64,000 nt of DNA from Theileria orientalis strain Shintoku (GCF_000740895.1 NC_025262.1:1046001-1110000); one strand, 5' to 3'. Counted from the first letter of the stretch, positions 19,754 to 31,600 are shown. Program-made: numbers and translations. Notes: generated by a model not told the origin, from the letters alone.

Positions 19754-21649
19754 ATGAAGAAAATAACAATAAATAAATTGTTGAATGTAGTTTTATTAAT
19801 TCTACTCTGTAAAAATGTAGTTGCAGACTTACCCATTCACGCCACAATCCGTGACATGATTGGAACATGGTTAGAAAAAGAATTTGAAATAAATCTTTAG
19901 GAAAATCGAACTGAGCAAGGAAGTCACGGGGGATAACGCAAACTGTGGTTCGGATCTTCCTAATTCCTTAGAGGGTGACCTGAAGCTTGGGGATTATCAC
20001 AAGTACATGAGCACACACTACGGTACACTTTACATATATCTAAATGCTGTTTAGGGCTTGACAAAACGCTGATTTTGGAGCTTACTCTAGACGTCTTGGA
20101 ATATAACAATGTTTCAAGCTCTCCAAATAGAAATAACTGGCTCTCGCTGGCTGTTAAGTCAGACGGTGAGGCAGTAGGCAAATGGACTGCAGTGTACGAT
20201 CAAGGTATCAGCTGTTTACTACACACACATACAAGTATAGATACAGCTATATGTACCATAAATGATGCACTTTCAGGCTTTAAAATTGATTTACATGAAG
20301 GCACAACCATTCTGACCTATTTCTATTTCGAGGAGATCGAGGACAAGAGATATGCTACCAACACTAACAAGAGTTCTATCGGTGAGTTTTGAGACAAATA
20401 AACGCGTTTAGGATGGGCCAGCAAGAAAGTCGGAAATGGCTTTAGGCATTTCTGCTCCTACGCTGAAAGGGTTAACCCGCCCAAAAATCAGGTGTTCAAC
20501 ACCGTGGACTTGACGGAGAACGGTTTCGAAAAGTTCGGCAGGGAAGTGGTCAGAATAATGACAAACGGTTCCAAAAGGTTCAGACCAGTGGGCGGAAAGG
20601 AGTGGAGTGAGTCGGAGAACAACTACTTTTGCAAGTGCCCGAACAGGCGCGCCTCGAGCACGCCCGGGGAGAAACTACCCAAGAATTTTAGCTGGGACAG
20701 GTTCGATAACATCCCATTGGTGGACCAGAAGAAGTGCGGAGGCTGCTACACCATAGCCTCGCTCTTCGTCCTGCAGAGCAGGTTCATGATCGCCGTCGGG
20801 AAGCTGTTGCATAACCCAAACCAGGAGAAGGACGCGAGGCTGTTGCACCTGGAAAAGCTGTTGAACGACAACAAGTTCGACATCAACCAGTCGCTGAGCT
20901 GCACACCCTTCAACCAGGGGTGCTCCGGCGGATATCCGCTCAACACGGGCATGTACGCGAACCTGTACGGCCTCGTGCTGAACGGCGACAGCGTGGACGA
21001 TATCAGGGATAACGTCCGCTGCTCCTCCAGCGAGGACACCGTGAGGCTGTACGCAAGGGACTACGACTACGTCGGCGGCTGCTACGAGTGCACTCAGTGC
21101 TCCGGGGAGGAGCTGATCATGCGGGAGATTTACGAAAACGGGCCCGTGGTGGCCGGCTTGGACGGAGGCTACATCAGGCACTACAGGGACGGCGTAGTGG
21201 ACCCTCCGGAGACTGAGCTGAGAACCCACCAGGGAATGTGCGAATTTCCCACCAACCAGTTTTTGAGTGGCTTTGAGTACACTACCCACGCAGTGGCCAT
21301 CATAGGCTGGGGAGAGTCAGACGGTAAGCACTGTATGAGCACACAACACGGGACGCCTAACAACCCTTTTCTCCACTTAACACAAGAATAATTATCATAT
21401 ATCGGCATTAGGGGCTACCGCACTTCACCAACTATTACTTTAACTTAACCCTGTGTAGGCTTCAAGTACTGGCTCGTTCGCAACAGCTGGGGAAAGGACT
21501 GGGGAGACAAGGGGTTTTTCAAGCTCACCAGGGGCAGGAACGCCTTCGGGGTTGAGTCCGAGGCCGTGTTCCTGGACCCTGACCTCGACAGGTTCCTAAA
21601 CAACACAAAGGACCAGCCCATAAGCAACCACAAGTCCAACTCCTTGTAG
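19754..21649 (+). CDS. Cathepsin C-type dipeptidyl peptidase, papain family (6 exons)
   Basis: Exons 19754-19869, 19901-20022, 20055-20204, 20277-20381, 20412-21323 and 21459-21649 give 531 residues. The signal peptide is residues 1 to about 25. The exclusion domain follows in exons 1-4, with the typical MIGTW segment after ATIRD. The papain domain has the catalytic Cys in [14 protein letters not shown], the CSGGYP block, the catalytic His in [11 protein letters not shown] and the Asn in RNSWGKDWG. Tyr after the active Cys is normal for cathepsin C. The enzyme removes dipeptides from N-termini in a lysosome-like or secretory compartment; relatives in Plasmodium are the DPAPs. The introns are short (31-135 nt). 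The exons become clearly more G/C-rich from exon 5 on. Confidence 0.93.
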
Positions 21650-21771
21650 TTATGTAAAATGTGTATTTGCGTACGTGGTATTTATTCTAGATGTTATGTA
21701 ATCTGTAAGAAAGCTAACCGCTTATCTTGCCTTAAAGTCGCTTCAAGTACCACTTCTGCTGACCCCTGAGG

Positions 21772-22450
21772 TCATATTCCCATGGGCTCAATGAAGTTCT
21801 AAAGCGATTGTGTGAGCGGGTACTGTGGTAAACTAACTTGCAAGTACGTGAAGAAGCCCTTCTTGAACGAGGCCGGGTCGTAGAGGAAGGGCGGCAGGAG
21901 AATGCCCCTTCGCAGAAGAATCCCCCAAATGGCGATGAACCAGTTGATTGCGATGACGGCGGCTACGGAATGGGTCAACAGGGGTCCACATTACCGAACA
22001 GGTATCGCAGTTTCGCGGAGTTGCACTCCGGCAGTATCATCAGGTCGAACACGATGCCGAGTAGCTGGCAGAAGTTGAACAGGTGCAGCACCTTTACCAC
22101 CTTCGGGCACACCTTCAGGAAGAGCGCCGAGTATGTGACCAGGAACGTCTTCTTCGCGCTCTTCGCGTCGTGCTTTGTGAAGATCCCGAGGCTGACGCAG
22201 CATGCCAGCAGCAGAACTCCCTAAGAATCTTGTGGAAGGGCTTCTTTACCTGTATGATCCACAGAAACGCCAGCAGCTGCACGTTCGGGTTCGCCACGCA
22301 CACTATTTTGTTCTGCTGTCGCGGCGTGTAGTAGTCCCATCCGTTGTATATGATCGCCGAGCCTGCTATGAAGCAGATTCCGCACCCGAGATAGTATGTG
22401 ATTGGACTAATGTGTAGGTTAAACAAACTTGCCTACCTCAGCTTCAGCAT
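21772..22450 (-). CDS. Small multi-pass membrane protein, function unknown (5 exons)
   Basis: Exons 22437-22450, 22250-22406, 21995-22220, 21838-21962 and 21772-21798 join in frame to 182 residues; the first exon has just 14 nt. Four hydrophobic stretches are visible: YLGCGICFIAGSAII, LLAFLWIIQGVLLLACCVS, LFNFCQLLGIVFDLMI and AAVIAINWFIAIWGILL. They are separated by short charged loops, including KHDAKSAKK. No signal peptide cleavage site is obvious. The family is not recognised. Introns are 29-39 nt. It is convergent with the protease gene (122 nt between stops). Confidence 0.7.
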
Positions 22451-22682
22451 GTTCTACTTTCCACAAACTCCCATATTTGTACCTTTTACTTGTTTTAATC
22501 TGTGATTTTTGTTCCTTTGGCCTCTATTTTTACTAATCTGTGCCCCTACCCGATGTGTAACCGCCTCAGCTCATAACACCATCATTCCACCAACTATTCT
22601 CTTTATTACCACTTATTCCTCTCTTTTTTACTCTATTATTACCATATACTTGTATTATACTAAATTATTTCTTCTTTACTCT

Positions 22683-25389
22683 TTAAAATAGTCCATCTTC
22701 TTTCAATGCGTTTCTGAGTTTCGTGAGATTCCTCTCTGAGTGCACTCCGTACCCCGGTATCTATTTATTTTATTATTTTTCCTTTAAACTTACCAGGTGT
22801 ATTCCTTTTGTGATATCATTGATCACTATTCTAACTATTGTCTTTCCTACTTGTCCGTTACTTGCCAGGAGTCCGAATATTTGTACCATCTTGTACACTA
22901 GTCCGTTATCTCTCGACAAGAACTTCCTCACCAGTGTCTTAAGTGCGAATATGATCTAATTATCTTTTATTTTCTTTAAATAATGTTACTTCTATGTTAT
23001 TTTTATCTATTTCGTCCAGTCTCTTTGGGAACTGTGTAGCTTCTCCTGTCCTCAGGAAGTGTATTATCAGCGCCAGTATCTTAACTCTTCTGTTTAGAAT
23101 CGTCTCCGACGGGAAGTTTAGCACAAGTATGCTTCCTTGGTCCTATTTATTTTGTTTATTTGTTTTAGCTGCTTATTATTTCAGTTGTTTATTTGTTTAT
23201 GTTAATGTTCTAGTTGTTTATTTGTTAATGTTGATGTATGTTTGTGTTTATTTGTTAATGTTGATGTATGTTTGTGTTTATGTGTGTATTTGTATTTGTG
23301 TTAATGTGTACATTTGTTTCAGTTGTGTATTGCTTTAGCTGGTTATTTGTACTTGTATAATTGTTTATGTGTATACATACTTCTCCTTTCCTTACCTTAA
23401 ATCTGTGATGGTTTTTGTTATACTTTATCCACTTGATCGTCCTCGAGATGAGTTCTATTCCTAGTTTCCCTCCTATTTGTACTCTGTTAACATTCCTTAT
23501 AAATGATCCGCTTATCAGTCCATCTACTATCGACCTTGCCTTTATAATTTAAATTATCTTATTTCTTATGTTTACTTTTATTCAAGCTCCTCTTTTTATC
23601 TTCTTATTTAAACATACTTAACCTATTTACTACTTTTTACCAGGAATATGCACAGCAGTTCCTGTGCCTCCTTGCTTTCTGCGAAGCTGCTTTTAATAGT
23701 TCCTAGCAGTCTGATGAACGTCATCTCCATTACACTCTTTGGTATTTTAAATATTAGTTCCTCCAGCGTCTCACTGACCTTTAATACGAACCTGTGTCCA
23801 TTTTCATTTTTCCTTATACTTATGCTTATATATATACTTATACACATGTACACATGTATCATATATCCAACTCAATATCTATCATATATCCAACTCAATA
23901 TCTATCATATATCCAACTCAATATCTATCATATATCCAACTCAATATCTATCATATACTCTCACACCAATTCCCTAGTTCCCATATACTATAACTTACTT
24001 CTGCGACCTGAATATCGACCTTTGTATGTACAGGATCAGGAACTCATGCACCAAGTATGATTCAGTTACATTTTCGAAGAACTACACCGATACATCAGTT
24101 TACTTCTTCCCTAACTCTTCCTCTCTCTAACTCTCTCTATCTTTCTCTAACTCTCTCTTTCTTACTTATCTATCTCACCCACTATCTCACCTGTATTATT
24201 CTGTCCGAATCGTTTGTTTTGTAGAGCACATCGATTACTTCCTGGCACACTTCTCTGTACACTATCACCCTAAATTTCCATAAATTTCTTCTTCTTCTTC
24301 TACACTTACTCCTTCAGGTATTCCTTAATATCGTCTGTGTAACTGCTTGAGTACACTATCAGGTCCACCATTTCCTGTGACATTTGTTCCTTTTCCGCCA
24401 GCACTTCTTGCAGGTGGTGGTAGTTCCTTATTGCGTACTCGTAGAACACGTGCGGGAGCATCTTCAGGTACGTTTCGTACAACACTCCTGTGTTAATCAG
24501 GAACTTGATTAGGTGCAGTGTCTTCAGTGCTGCGAACGGGTTGTCCTATTTTACTCATTTTTATCCACTCGATTATTCATGTTTACTTACCAACTCCACT
24601 TCATCTATGTTCTGTATTACTTTGTCCAATCCAATTATTATTTCATTTTGTTTTATTATCATGGTCGTGTATAGGTTTGGTAAACAGTTAACTGTACGTT
24701 TTATTTATATGTTTCTCTATATTCTCTCATCCATATTTTTATGAATTTTCTATACTCTAGTTCTTATACATATTCTATTCTCAAATTTCTTTAAGTCTAT
24801 ACTTGTTTGTATATATATATGTATATATTTATCTATCGTACATATTTGTTTTGACTTTTCTCTTTCCTTTTCGAATGACGTTTTTATCATCAGCTCTATA
24901 AACCGACCGTGGTGACATGAAAGTTCACATTTAAGTATTTTTACCACTGGCAAAATACCAAATTTGTAAAAGTCTATCAAATATTGTTATTTTTTCTTAT
25001 GAACTCTACTTCATATCTACTATGACTGTGCTTTTATACTTTCTATGGTCTTGATTATAAGTTCATCGCGGTCAAAATAGTACGGCGTGTCCACTCTTTT
25101 AGCAGTTTTCGTGCTCCTCTGAATAGTATTTCTATGCTTACGGTTGTACGTTCGTTGGCTTCAGGACTCCTTCATTCTCCGACCTGAAATTATTCTCCTA
25201 CACAATGGCACAATTATCGAATTTTACTCTTCGTTATCTTAACTTTGTATCTGGAATAGGAGGATAATTCTCTACCTCGGAGTCTGTTGTCGCGTCTATG
25301 TAAACTGAGTCTGACAATCTTCTCAACTTCGATCTCGAGTCGTCCAGAAGCGTAATTTTACAGCTTTCTGGGTCATCAAACTGTTCCAT
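22683..25389 (-). CDS. Helical-repeat (ARM/HEAT-like) protein, about 10 exons, family not identified
   Basis: The start is ATG 25389 and the stop TAA 22683. The first exon reads MEQFDDPESCKITLLDD. Amphipathic helical exons follow, among them FYKFGILPVVKILKCELSC (24905-24980), ALKTLHLIKFLINTGVLYE (about 24470-24545), VIVYREVCQEVIDVLYK (about 24210), YLVHEFLILYIQRSIF (about 24030), LKVSETLEELIFKIP (about 23780), IGGKLGIELISRTIKW (about 23450), LNRRVKILALIIHFL (about 23070) and a last exon ending EDGLF. The alternation of leucine-rich helices fits an alpha-solenoid adaptor. I cannot name it. Several exon ends are approximate. Introns are long for this window and contain tandem repeats. Confidence 0.6.
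23860..23962. repeat. 23-nt tandem repeat inside an intron
   Basis: The unit catatatccaactcaatatctat starts at 23860, 23883, 23906, 23929 and (partial) 23952. The first four copies are identical. It lies in an intron of the helical-repeat gene, so it should not be translated. A second, looser duplication (atttgttaatgttgatgtat) sits near 23218-23285 in another intron of the same gene. Confidence 0.9.
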
Positions 25390-26164
25390 AGGATTTTTGC
25401 ATAAACTTTTGGGAGCAATGAAATTACGGTTTAGGCTACGAAAAATGTTTAAATGAAAAAAAAATCTTATAGCTAGCTGTTTTATTCATCATATAGCTGT
25501 CAATAGTAGAAATGTGAATCAATAGTCAAAATCTACCACAATTTCAGCTGTCACTCAATCAAAGATACTATTATATAGTCATATAAGATAGAGAATGATG
25601 AAATTAGGGGATAGAAAATCATGGTTTTAAGAATATACGAAAATGGAAGCTCGACGAGAACTTATGAACGAATCTGGAGTTGTATGGATAAAAAATACAT
25701 TGAGTATTGTATTTAAGATAAATGTGTAAGGTTGTAATTCCAAATATCTGATTTTAATAAATATGTGTATGTGTATTCACAAGGCCAAAGATTTGGGATT
25801 ATCTCAATCATTAAAACATATTTAAACTTTAGCAGTATTGTAATCGACATTTTAATTACAAAATATTCAAATTTAGAATGTTTTTAAAATAAATGATTAC
25901 ATATAATTTATTTAGGGTTGAGGAGTAAGACTAGTGTATTGTGCTCGAAAAAACATTTAAATTAATTTTTTATAATAATTTTCAATTTGAAATGTATTGT
26001 AAGTATTTTTTAAATGCAAAATAGCATTTTGTTGAGTAAAATTTTGTATAATGTAAATTATTTGAGTTAACGAATAAATTATATGTTAATGTATATGGAA
26101 TCTGTATTAATAACACTGTATTTAAATCGTAGTCTTAAAATCGAAAATGCTTACAAACAAATAA
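25390..26164. other. Long A/T-rich divergent spacer
   Basis: 775 nt between the divergent starts of the helical-repeat and RIC1-like genes. It is very A/T-rich with poly-A/T runs. No gene, RNA or repeat was seen; both promoters are presumably here. Confidence 0.6.
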
Positions 26165-29100
26165 ATGATATTCACGTTCGGACCACCTGATATATACGTC
26201 CTTCCGAAGGATGTGTCGAATTCTACACATGGCTCCGAGGACGTCGAGTCCAAAGAGTCATTAAAAGAAGAAGTCGACTATGAAATTCTGTGCGTAAAAA
26301 TAAGCTATTGCAACAGCTACATCTTCATTCTGACGAAAAGGGAGTTGTGGGCATACAGCAACGGAAGCGAGTTTGTGTACCTGGGAAGGCTGAGACTGTC
26401 GGAGCTGCAGGTGTCAGAATTTGAAACCTTCAGAGACCTGGTGATACTGCCAGTCAACAACCTTATCGGACTGGTGGTGGATAACCAGAAGCACCTGCTG
26501 ATAGTAAACTACCAAAACCCGAACGTGAACGATGGGACGCTGAGTAACACTCCGATTCAAAGTCCGACCAGCAAAGGAGCATCGACGAGCGTCGGTGTGC
26601 AGTTGAACGCTGCAACGGCCACTTTGAACGTCGCAGCGTCCACAGTCGGATCAGAGAAGACGATCTCGAGTCCGATGTGCACGACCTCAGTGGCAACCAT
26701 AGTAAACAACAGACTGCTGGGATCGTCAAACCTGAGCAGCAAGTTGACGAGAATACTGAGTCCAATGGAGGACGAGAAGGTGGGAGACCTGAAGGAGACT
26801 TTTTTCCTCTACCTCAAAAACTTCCTTAACTTCAGAGTGGTCTACCACATCCGGGTGCCCTCGGACTTCTCGTTCATGTTCGTGGTGAACCAGCAGTTCT
26901 TCTTCTGGACGGAGGACCCATCGGGATTTTATGCGACGGTATCAGAAGAGGGCTTCCTGAACATGCTAATTAACCACTTTAACTCGCTGAAAAGGAACGA
27001 CGAGGAGTGCAGAAGGATTGACCTGTACCTGGTGACGACGAACATGTTGAACAACGTGAACATAGTTGGGAACATACACCTGTCGTACGGGCTGTGCTAC
27101 ATTAACCTGCAGTCAGTGACAATAAGGGATAGATTTGATACAGGCGGAAGTCTAGGTGGGAAGAGCAGAGGGGGACTCGATGGGCATATGTATAAAAACA
27201 TGGCGCTCCAGAATGAGAACGATTCACTCTTTAGTCTCATCTACAGTTGCATAGGGAACATAAATAACACGAGGCCTCATAAGATTGGCGGAAGAACTGG
27301 TTCGAAAGAGGAAGTATCGCAAAATGAGGAGGCCGAGGAGGAGAAGGCGCGTTCGATAAACGCAAACAGCATATTGCAGATGCTGGAAATGAATAGCAGT
27401 GGCCCGGAAGAAGTGGTGGAAGACACCAGTGAGAGGGAAGAAATATTGAATGAAACGGAAGAGAAAGTGTTGTCAGATATAGATAGCTGTTTCATAGTGA
27501 ACAACTACTTGTTCCTGCTCTCAAGGTCACACGTGCTGCTGTACCTGCACATTCAGTCTCCAAATGATGCAATTGACTTAAGGAATTTCAGTGAAGATGG
27601 GTCCTTTTCTAGTTCATTTAGTAAGGATGAAGAGGAAAGAGACGATGATAAGGGAGGTGACGAAGACAGTGCCGATAGCGAAAAGGAGTTGAAGGAGTTG
27701 GGAAGAATACTGTTTATTAACGTGGAAAACATATTTATAAGTAAAAAGCATAACCTTCTGTGTGTGTTGTTTAGGAATAATGTAATAGGCACGTACCACT
27801 TGAAGTGCATAGATAGACCGATATCAGTGTTGGAAATAAGTGAGAGTGTGGAGGACGTCAGTTGGCTCGACACGTCACTGTTGGTGCTGACGTGTGAAGG
27901 GAAAGTGCACTTTTACACATACGCGCTGCAGTTGCTGCACATAACATGTCTAAATATTAAGAAGTCAACGAGAAGGCAGGAAAATGGAGGCTCAAGTACG
28001 CCCAGGATGAGCACATATAACGTGAGCAATGCGGTGGACGCTTCAGATAAAAGTGGCGATAGTGCCGTCGGTGAGGGTGTTAGTACCAGTGTCAATGTCA
28101 GTGCTAACGCAAATGGTAATAGTAACAACAGCAGTGGCACTGTTGGCATGGATGGTGATTATAACAATAGCACTGAAAGCACTATTACTGATGTCAATGG
28201 TGGCAACACTGCCGTTATCGAGAATGACAACAATAGCAGTGCCAGCAACATTGAGAGTAAAGTCATGTCAGTGGCAAATGAAAAGCGGGAAAATGGTCAA
28301 GAGGACCTGGAAAGGCGGCACTGGAAGGTTAAATCAGGGTTGCTGATGAGTATAAACAATAATCGAAAGCTGCTGATACTTAAGAGTGGCAACTTAATGA
28401 TATCGCACCCATACATAGACTACGGAGGAAACAGCGACTTCCACGTGTTCTTGAACAACAATAACATGCTGATACTGTCGCCCTCGGCATTGGTCTCGCC
28501 GACAATGAGTGTAGGAGCACACGGAAGAAGCGTCAACAAGGACATGATAACACTGAGGTTGCCGAACCTGAACCACGTGCATAACGAGGAGGGAGACGAC
28601 GACGAAGAGAGGCCGCACAGAATACAAATCGTTAAGAATATTAAGATAAATAACACGGGAAACTATATACTGATACATCACACGACGTCGGGAGTAGATG
28701 AAACAGGAGGGCTGATACTGTTTAATAATAACAAGTACACGTACGCAAACAGTAACGTGAACACGAATGACATAGTTAGAGTAAATTGGTTCACAAATCA
28801 CATATTCTACACAATAACGTATCCAGGGTGGTCGAGTGGGAAGGAGCCACTGTTCGGAGTAAAAGGAAGCACAGTGCCAGAAAAGGCATACAAAGTAAAG
28901 TTCTACAGCATTAATGACACAAATGAGGCGCTGATAGAAGTGGAGTCGAAAAGTAGGCCAGTGTGTACGTGTAAGGAAGCGCCTTACCTGTTTATACTGC
29001 TGGACGAGGAAAATAAGCTACACTGCTACGATTTGTTCTTCATAAACTTCAAGGAGGAGTACCGGTTCAGCATAAGTGACTTGAAGAAGTACAGAGGCGA

Positions 29101-31306
29101 CGAAGGTGAGAATGATGGTTCCGACGACATGAACGGTGACAATAGTGATCACAATAGCAACGACAATAGCAACAACAATAGCAACAACAACAATAGTGAT
29201 CACAATAGCAGCAACAATAGCAACGACAATAGCAACAACAACAATAGTGATCACAATAGCAAAGGCAACGACTATAGTGATCACAGAGATGATTGGATAG
29301 AGATGTATGTGTTAGGCAATAGGAAGTTTTTGCTGCTGAATGGGTACAGGCAGCTGTATGTAGTGAGTGAAGAGTACATTGAGCACGTAGTGGATGACGT
29401 AAACCAAGTAGTGATTAACAGCAGAAGCAGCAATAACAACAGCAACGTTGCTGTTAGTACGGGCAATAGCAATAACAACAGCAGTGGCAATGGTCAATAT
29501 GAGTACGTGGTGACAACAAACGATAAAACGTACGTGGTGTACAACCATGGCGACACGAGTGCAGAAGTTGGAGTTGAATCGAGTGAGAAAACTAGCCGAG
29601 GTAAAGATAGCCATGGTGAAGGTGGCAATGAAGAGTACATATTTAGAGATGAATGGAGTCACAGAAGGTTGCTGGGAAAGGAATATTTGGGAATGTATGA
29701 GGTTAAAACGGCTGCAAATAGAAACTATATACTGAGTTTGAATGACAATATCGCATTTACGTTGAACACAAGTGCAGGGATTGATGTAAACTACGCACTT
29801 ATGCCGACGTTTGCCCTTAAAAGGAAGGTGAATAGTAGAAAACATGTTAATAGGACCATTAACAATGTGAATGGCACTGATCGACAGAGTGATTATGTCA
29901 CTGGTGAACATGGTGATCATAACCATAGTGACTACCGTTACAGTGACGATCATGACCATAGTGAACATGACCATAGTGACTACCGTTACAGTGACGATCA
30001 TGACGATGACCAAGAGTGTCCGAACCATAAGCAGCACTTATTTATGGAGTATCTAATATACTATTTGAACCTGGCCCATAGAGATCATACGAAGAAGTCA
30101 GTAGAAAAGAAGAAGTTGCTGATGAGGAAATTGACAAGGAAGACGAGGAATAAGATATTCGCAATATTTAGTAGAAAAAATAATGAATTGGAAAAGATCA
30201 ATGAACAGGAAGATGAGTTTGGAATTAAGTGTGAAGAATGTTTTGACTATTTGTTGGAAAAGGAAGAATATGAATACGCGAGTTTGCTGCTGCTGCCGAT
30301 TCAAACGAAGACGAACCCATATAAAGTACGAAGTGACCAGTGTAAAAAGCTAGTAAGGAAAATGTTAATGTCAATCATCGATTCTACGCCACAAAAGGGG
30401 AGGAAGTCGAGGGAGAAGAATAAAGCACTGTTGCAAATGCTGGTCAAATTCTACCACAGGCTGCCTGACGTAAGAAGCATGGACGAGGAGGTGGCAACAT
30501 CATTATCGCAGCAAGACTTGAGTAAAAATGAAGACGCAGGTACACCACCAAGTAAGGAAAAGGAGGGCGATGATAGCACTAGTAATGTAGAGGAAGTGGA
30601 TGTAAATGGTGCACCGGCAGGCCAGCTAAAAGTAGACGATTCCGAGTATGACAATGTCCAGGCAGACGGAGGAATAGATGCAATAGTTGACATGAAGGAG
30701 TTGGTGGACTCACTGCAGAGTAAACTGAACTTCATGGCAATATACAAGCTGTCGTTCCTTAGCAGGATGGGTATTGGGTCAGAGTACCTAATAAGGGACA
30801 CGAGTAAACCAGAAGAGGGATTGAATAGCTCGGAACACAGTGCAGGTGTTGATGTGGATGCTGATGCTGGTGCGGATGCTGATGCTAATGCGGGTGCTGT
30901 TGTTAATGCTAATGCGGGTGCTGTTGTTAATGCTGGTGCGGATGCTGTTGCAGGTGCTGAGACAACGAGTAGTGCTGAGGCTCTGCAACCGATGGAGCTG
31001 AACACAATACTGTACTTCATCACGGAGTTTAACCACATCAACTGTAAAATATTGACGCACGCAGGCCACCGCAAGTGCCACTACAACAGCTTCGTAGCGG
31101 GAGAAAAGACGCAGTGCTACATGCTAATGGGCTACAGGAGTTACATAGGCCTGTCGAGTCTGCTGCTACGCAACGAGGCGATATACGAGTATGTGAAGTC
31201 TATCGGCGATGAAGCGGAAGCTGAGGGCACTGAGGACCCGGGAGACAGGCTGAGTCTGCTGAGGAGCTTGCTGTCGAGCATCAAGAGAACGTATACGCGT
31301 TCGTAA
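26165..31306 (+). CDS. Giant RIC1-like protein with low-complexity inserts
   Basis: A single exon codes for 1713 residues. The N-terminal part is beta-rich and WD-like: ILCVKISYCNSYIFILTKRELWAY, then LILPVNNLIGLVVD and, much later, DVSWLDTSLLVLTCEGKVHFY. This is the arrangement of the beta-propellers of RIC1, the Rab6 exchange-factor subunit at the Golgi. A C-terminal helical segment, EECFDYLLEKEEYEYASLL, parallels the RIC1 C-terminal alpha-solenoid. The fit is by overall design, not a strict signature. Inserts include a Ser/Asn/Gly-rich block (about residues 620-700), an Asn/Ser/Asp/His array (about 985-1040), a His/Asp/Tyr-rich array (about 1250-1285) and an Ala/Asp/Val array (about 1560-1600). 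No signal or membrane segment. Confidence 0.5.
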   Translation: MIFTFGPPDIYVLPKDVSNSTHGSEDVESKESLKEEVDYEILCVKISYCNSYIFILTKRELWAYSNGSEFVYLGRLRLSELQVSEFETFRDLVILPVNNLIGLVVDNQKHLLIVNYQNPNVNDGTLSNTPIQSPTSKGASTSVGVQLNAATATLNVAASTVGSEKTISSPMCTTSVATIVNNRLLGSSNLSSKLTRILSPMEDEKVGDLKETFFLYLKNFLNFRVVYHIRVPSDFSFMFVVNQQFFFWTEDPSGFYATVSEEGFLNMLINHFNSLKRNDEECRRIDLYLVTTNMLNNVNIVGNIHLSYGLCYINLQSVTIRDRFDTGGSLGGKSRGGLDGHMYKNMALQNENDSLFSLIYSCIGNINNTRPHKIGGRTGSKEEVSQNEEAEEEKARSINANSILQMLEMNSSGPEEVVEDTSEREEILNETEEKVLSDIDSCFIVNNYLFLLSRSHVLLYLHIQSPNDAIDLRNFSEDGSFSSSFSKDEEERDDDKGGDEDSADSEKELKELGRILFINVENIFISKKHNLLCVLFRNNVIGTYHLKCIDRPISVLEISESVEDVSWLDTSLLVLTCEGKVHFYTYALQLLHITCLNIKKSTRRQENGGSSTPRMSTYNVSNAVDASDKSGDSAVGEGVSTSVNVSANANGNSNNSSGTVGMDGDYNNSTESTITDVNGGNTAVIENDNNSSASNIESKVMSVANEKRENGQEDLERRHWKVKSGLLMSINNNRKLLILKSGNLMISHPYIDYGGNSDFHVFLNNNNMLILSPSALVSPTMSVGAHGRSVNKDMITLRLPNLNHVHNEEGDDDEERPHRIQIVKNIKINNTGNYILIHHTTSGVDETGGLILFNNNKYTYANSNVNTNDIVRVNWFTNHIFYTITYPGWSSGKEPLFGVKGSTVPEKAYKVKFYSINDTNEALIEVESKSRPVCTCKEAPYLFILLDEENKLHCYDLFFINFKEEYRFSISDLKKYRGDEGENDGSDDMNGDNSDHNSNDNSNNNSNNNNSDHNSSNNSNDNSNNNNSDHNSKGNDYSDHRDDWIEMYVLGNRKFLLLNGYRQLYVVSEEYIEHVVDDVNQVVINSRSSNNNSNVAVSTGNSNNNSSGNGQYEYVVTTNDKTYVVYNHGDTSAEVGVESSEKTSRGKDSHGEGGNEEYIFRDEWSHRRLLGKEYLGMYEVKTAANRNYILSLNDNIAFTLNTSAGIDVNYALMPTFALKRKVNSRKHVNRTINNVNGTDRQSDYVTGEHGDHNHSDYRYSDDHDHSEHDHSDYRYSDDHDDDQECPNHKQHLFMEYLIYYLNLAHRDHTKKSVEKKKLLMRKLTRKTRNKIFAIFSRKNNELEKINEQEDEFGIKCEECFDYLLEKEEYEYASLLLLPIQTKTNPYKVRSDQCKKLVRKMLMSIIDSTPQKGRKSREKNKALLQMLVKFYHRLPDVRSMDEEVATSLSQQDLSKNEDAGTPPSKEKEGDDSTSNVEEVDVNGAPAGQLKVDDSEYDNVQADGGIDAIVDMKELVDSLQSKLNFMAIYKLSFLSRMGIGSEYLIRDTSKPEEGLNSSEHSAGVDVDADAGADADANAGAVVNANAGAVVNAGADAVAGAETTSSAEALQPMELNTILYFITEFNHINCKILTHAGHRKCHYNSFVAGEKTQCYMLMGYRSYIGLSSLLLRNEAIYEYVKSIGDEAEAEGTEDPGDRLSLLRSLLSSIKRTYTRS
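29108..29285 (+). repeat. Coding array of Asn/Ser/Asp/His units
   Basis: Imperfect repeats of 'aacaatagtgatcacaatagcaac' code for NNSDHNSN-like units inside the RIC1-like protein. The period varies in multiples of three. Confidence 0.85.
30840..30962 (+). repeat. Coding array of Ala/Asp/Val/Asn units
   Basis: Short units such as 'gctgatgctggtgcgg' code for DADAGADADA and then NANAGAVV-type sequence within the RIC1-like protein. Two longer copies of 'gcgggtgctgttgttaatgct' are adjacent. Confidence 0.85.
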
Positions 31307-31600
31307 TGTCACAGGTGCCATTAATGTTGCCTCTGTTATCGGTGATATTAATTGATAATATTCTTAACACCATTGTTAATACAATTATTACTACCGTTAA
31401 TGCCATCAGTACTGTTAACGTCATTACTACTGTTTACGCCATTAGTAGTGTTAACGCCATTACTACTGTTAACGTCATTACTACTGTTTACGCCATTACT
31501 ACTGTTTACGCCATTAGTACTGTTAATGCCAATGTTTTGAATACTAGTAATTTAATCAGCAAACTAGCATTAGTTACAGATATATGTGCGTAGTGTGTAG
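31307..31600. repeat. Tandem 18-nt-type repeats directly behind the RIC1-like stop
   Basis: Units of 'gttaacgccattactact' and variants recur from about 31375 to 31530. A plus-strand frame of 95 codons stays open from an ATG that overlaps the preceding stop (taATG). It would code for a hydrophobic Thr/Val/Ile/Asn-rich peptide. I treat this as repetitive 3' flank, not a gene. Confidence 0.65.

Noticed and set aside
20675..21289. Open frame of 204 codons on the minus strand
   Set aside because: It is antisense to exon 5 of the cathepsin C-type gene, whose catalytic residues fix the plus strand as coding.
28900..30040. Hydrophobic Ile/Val-rich frames on the minus strand
   Set aside because: They mirror the Asn/Asp/His arrays of the RIC1-like gene.
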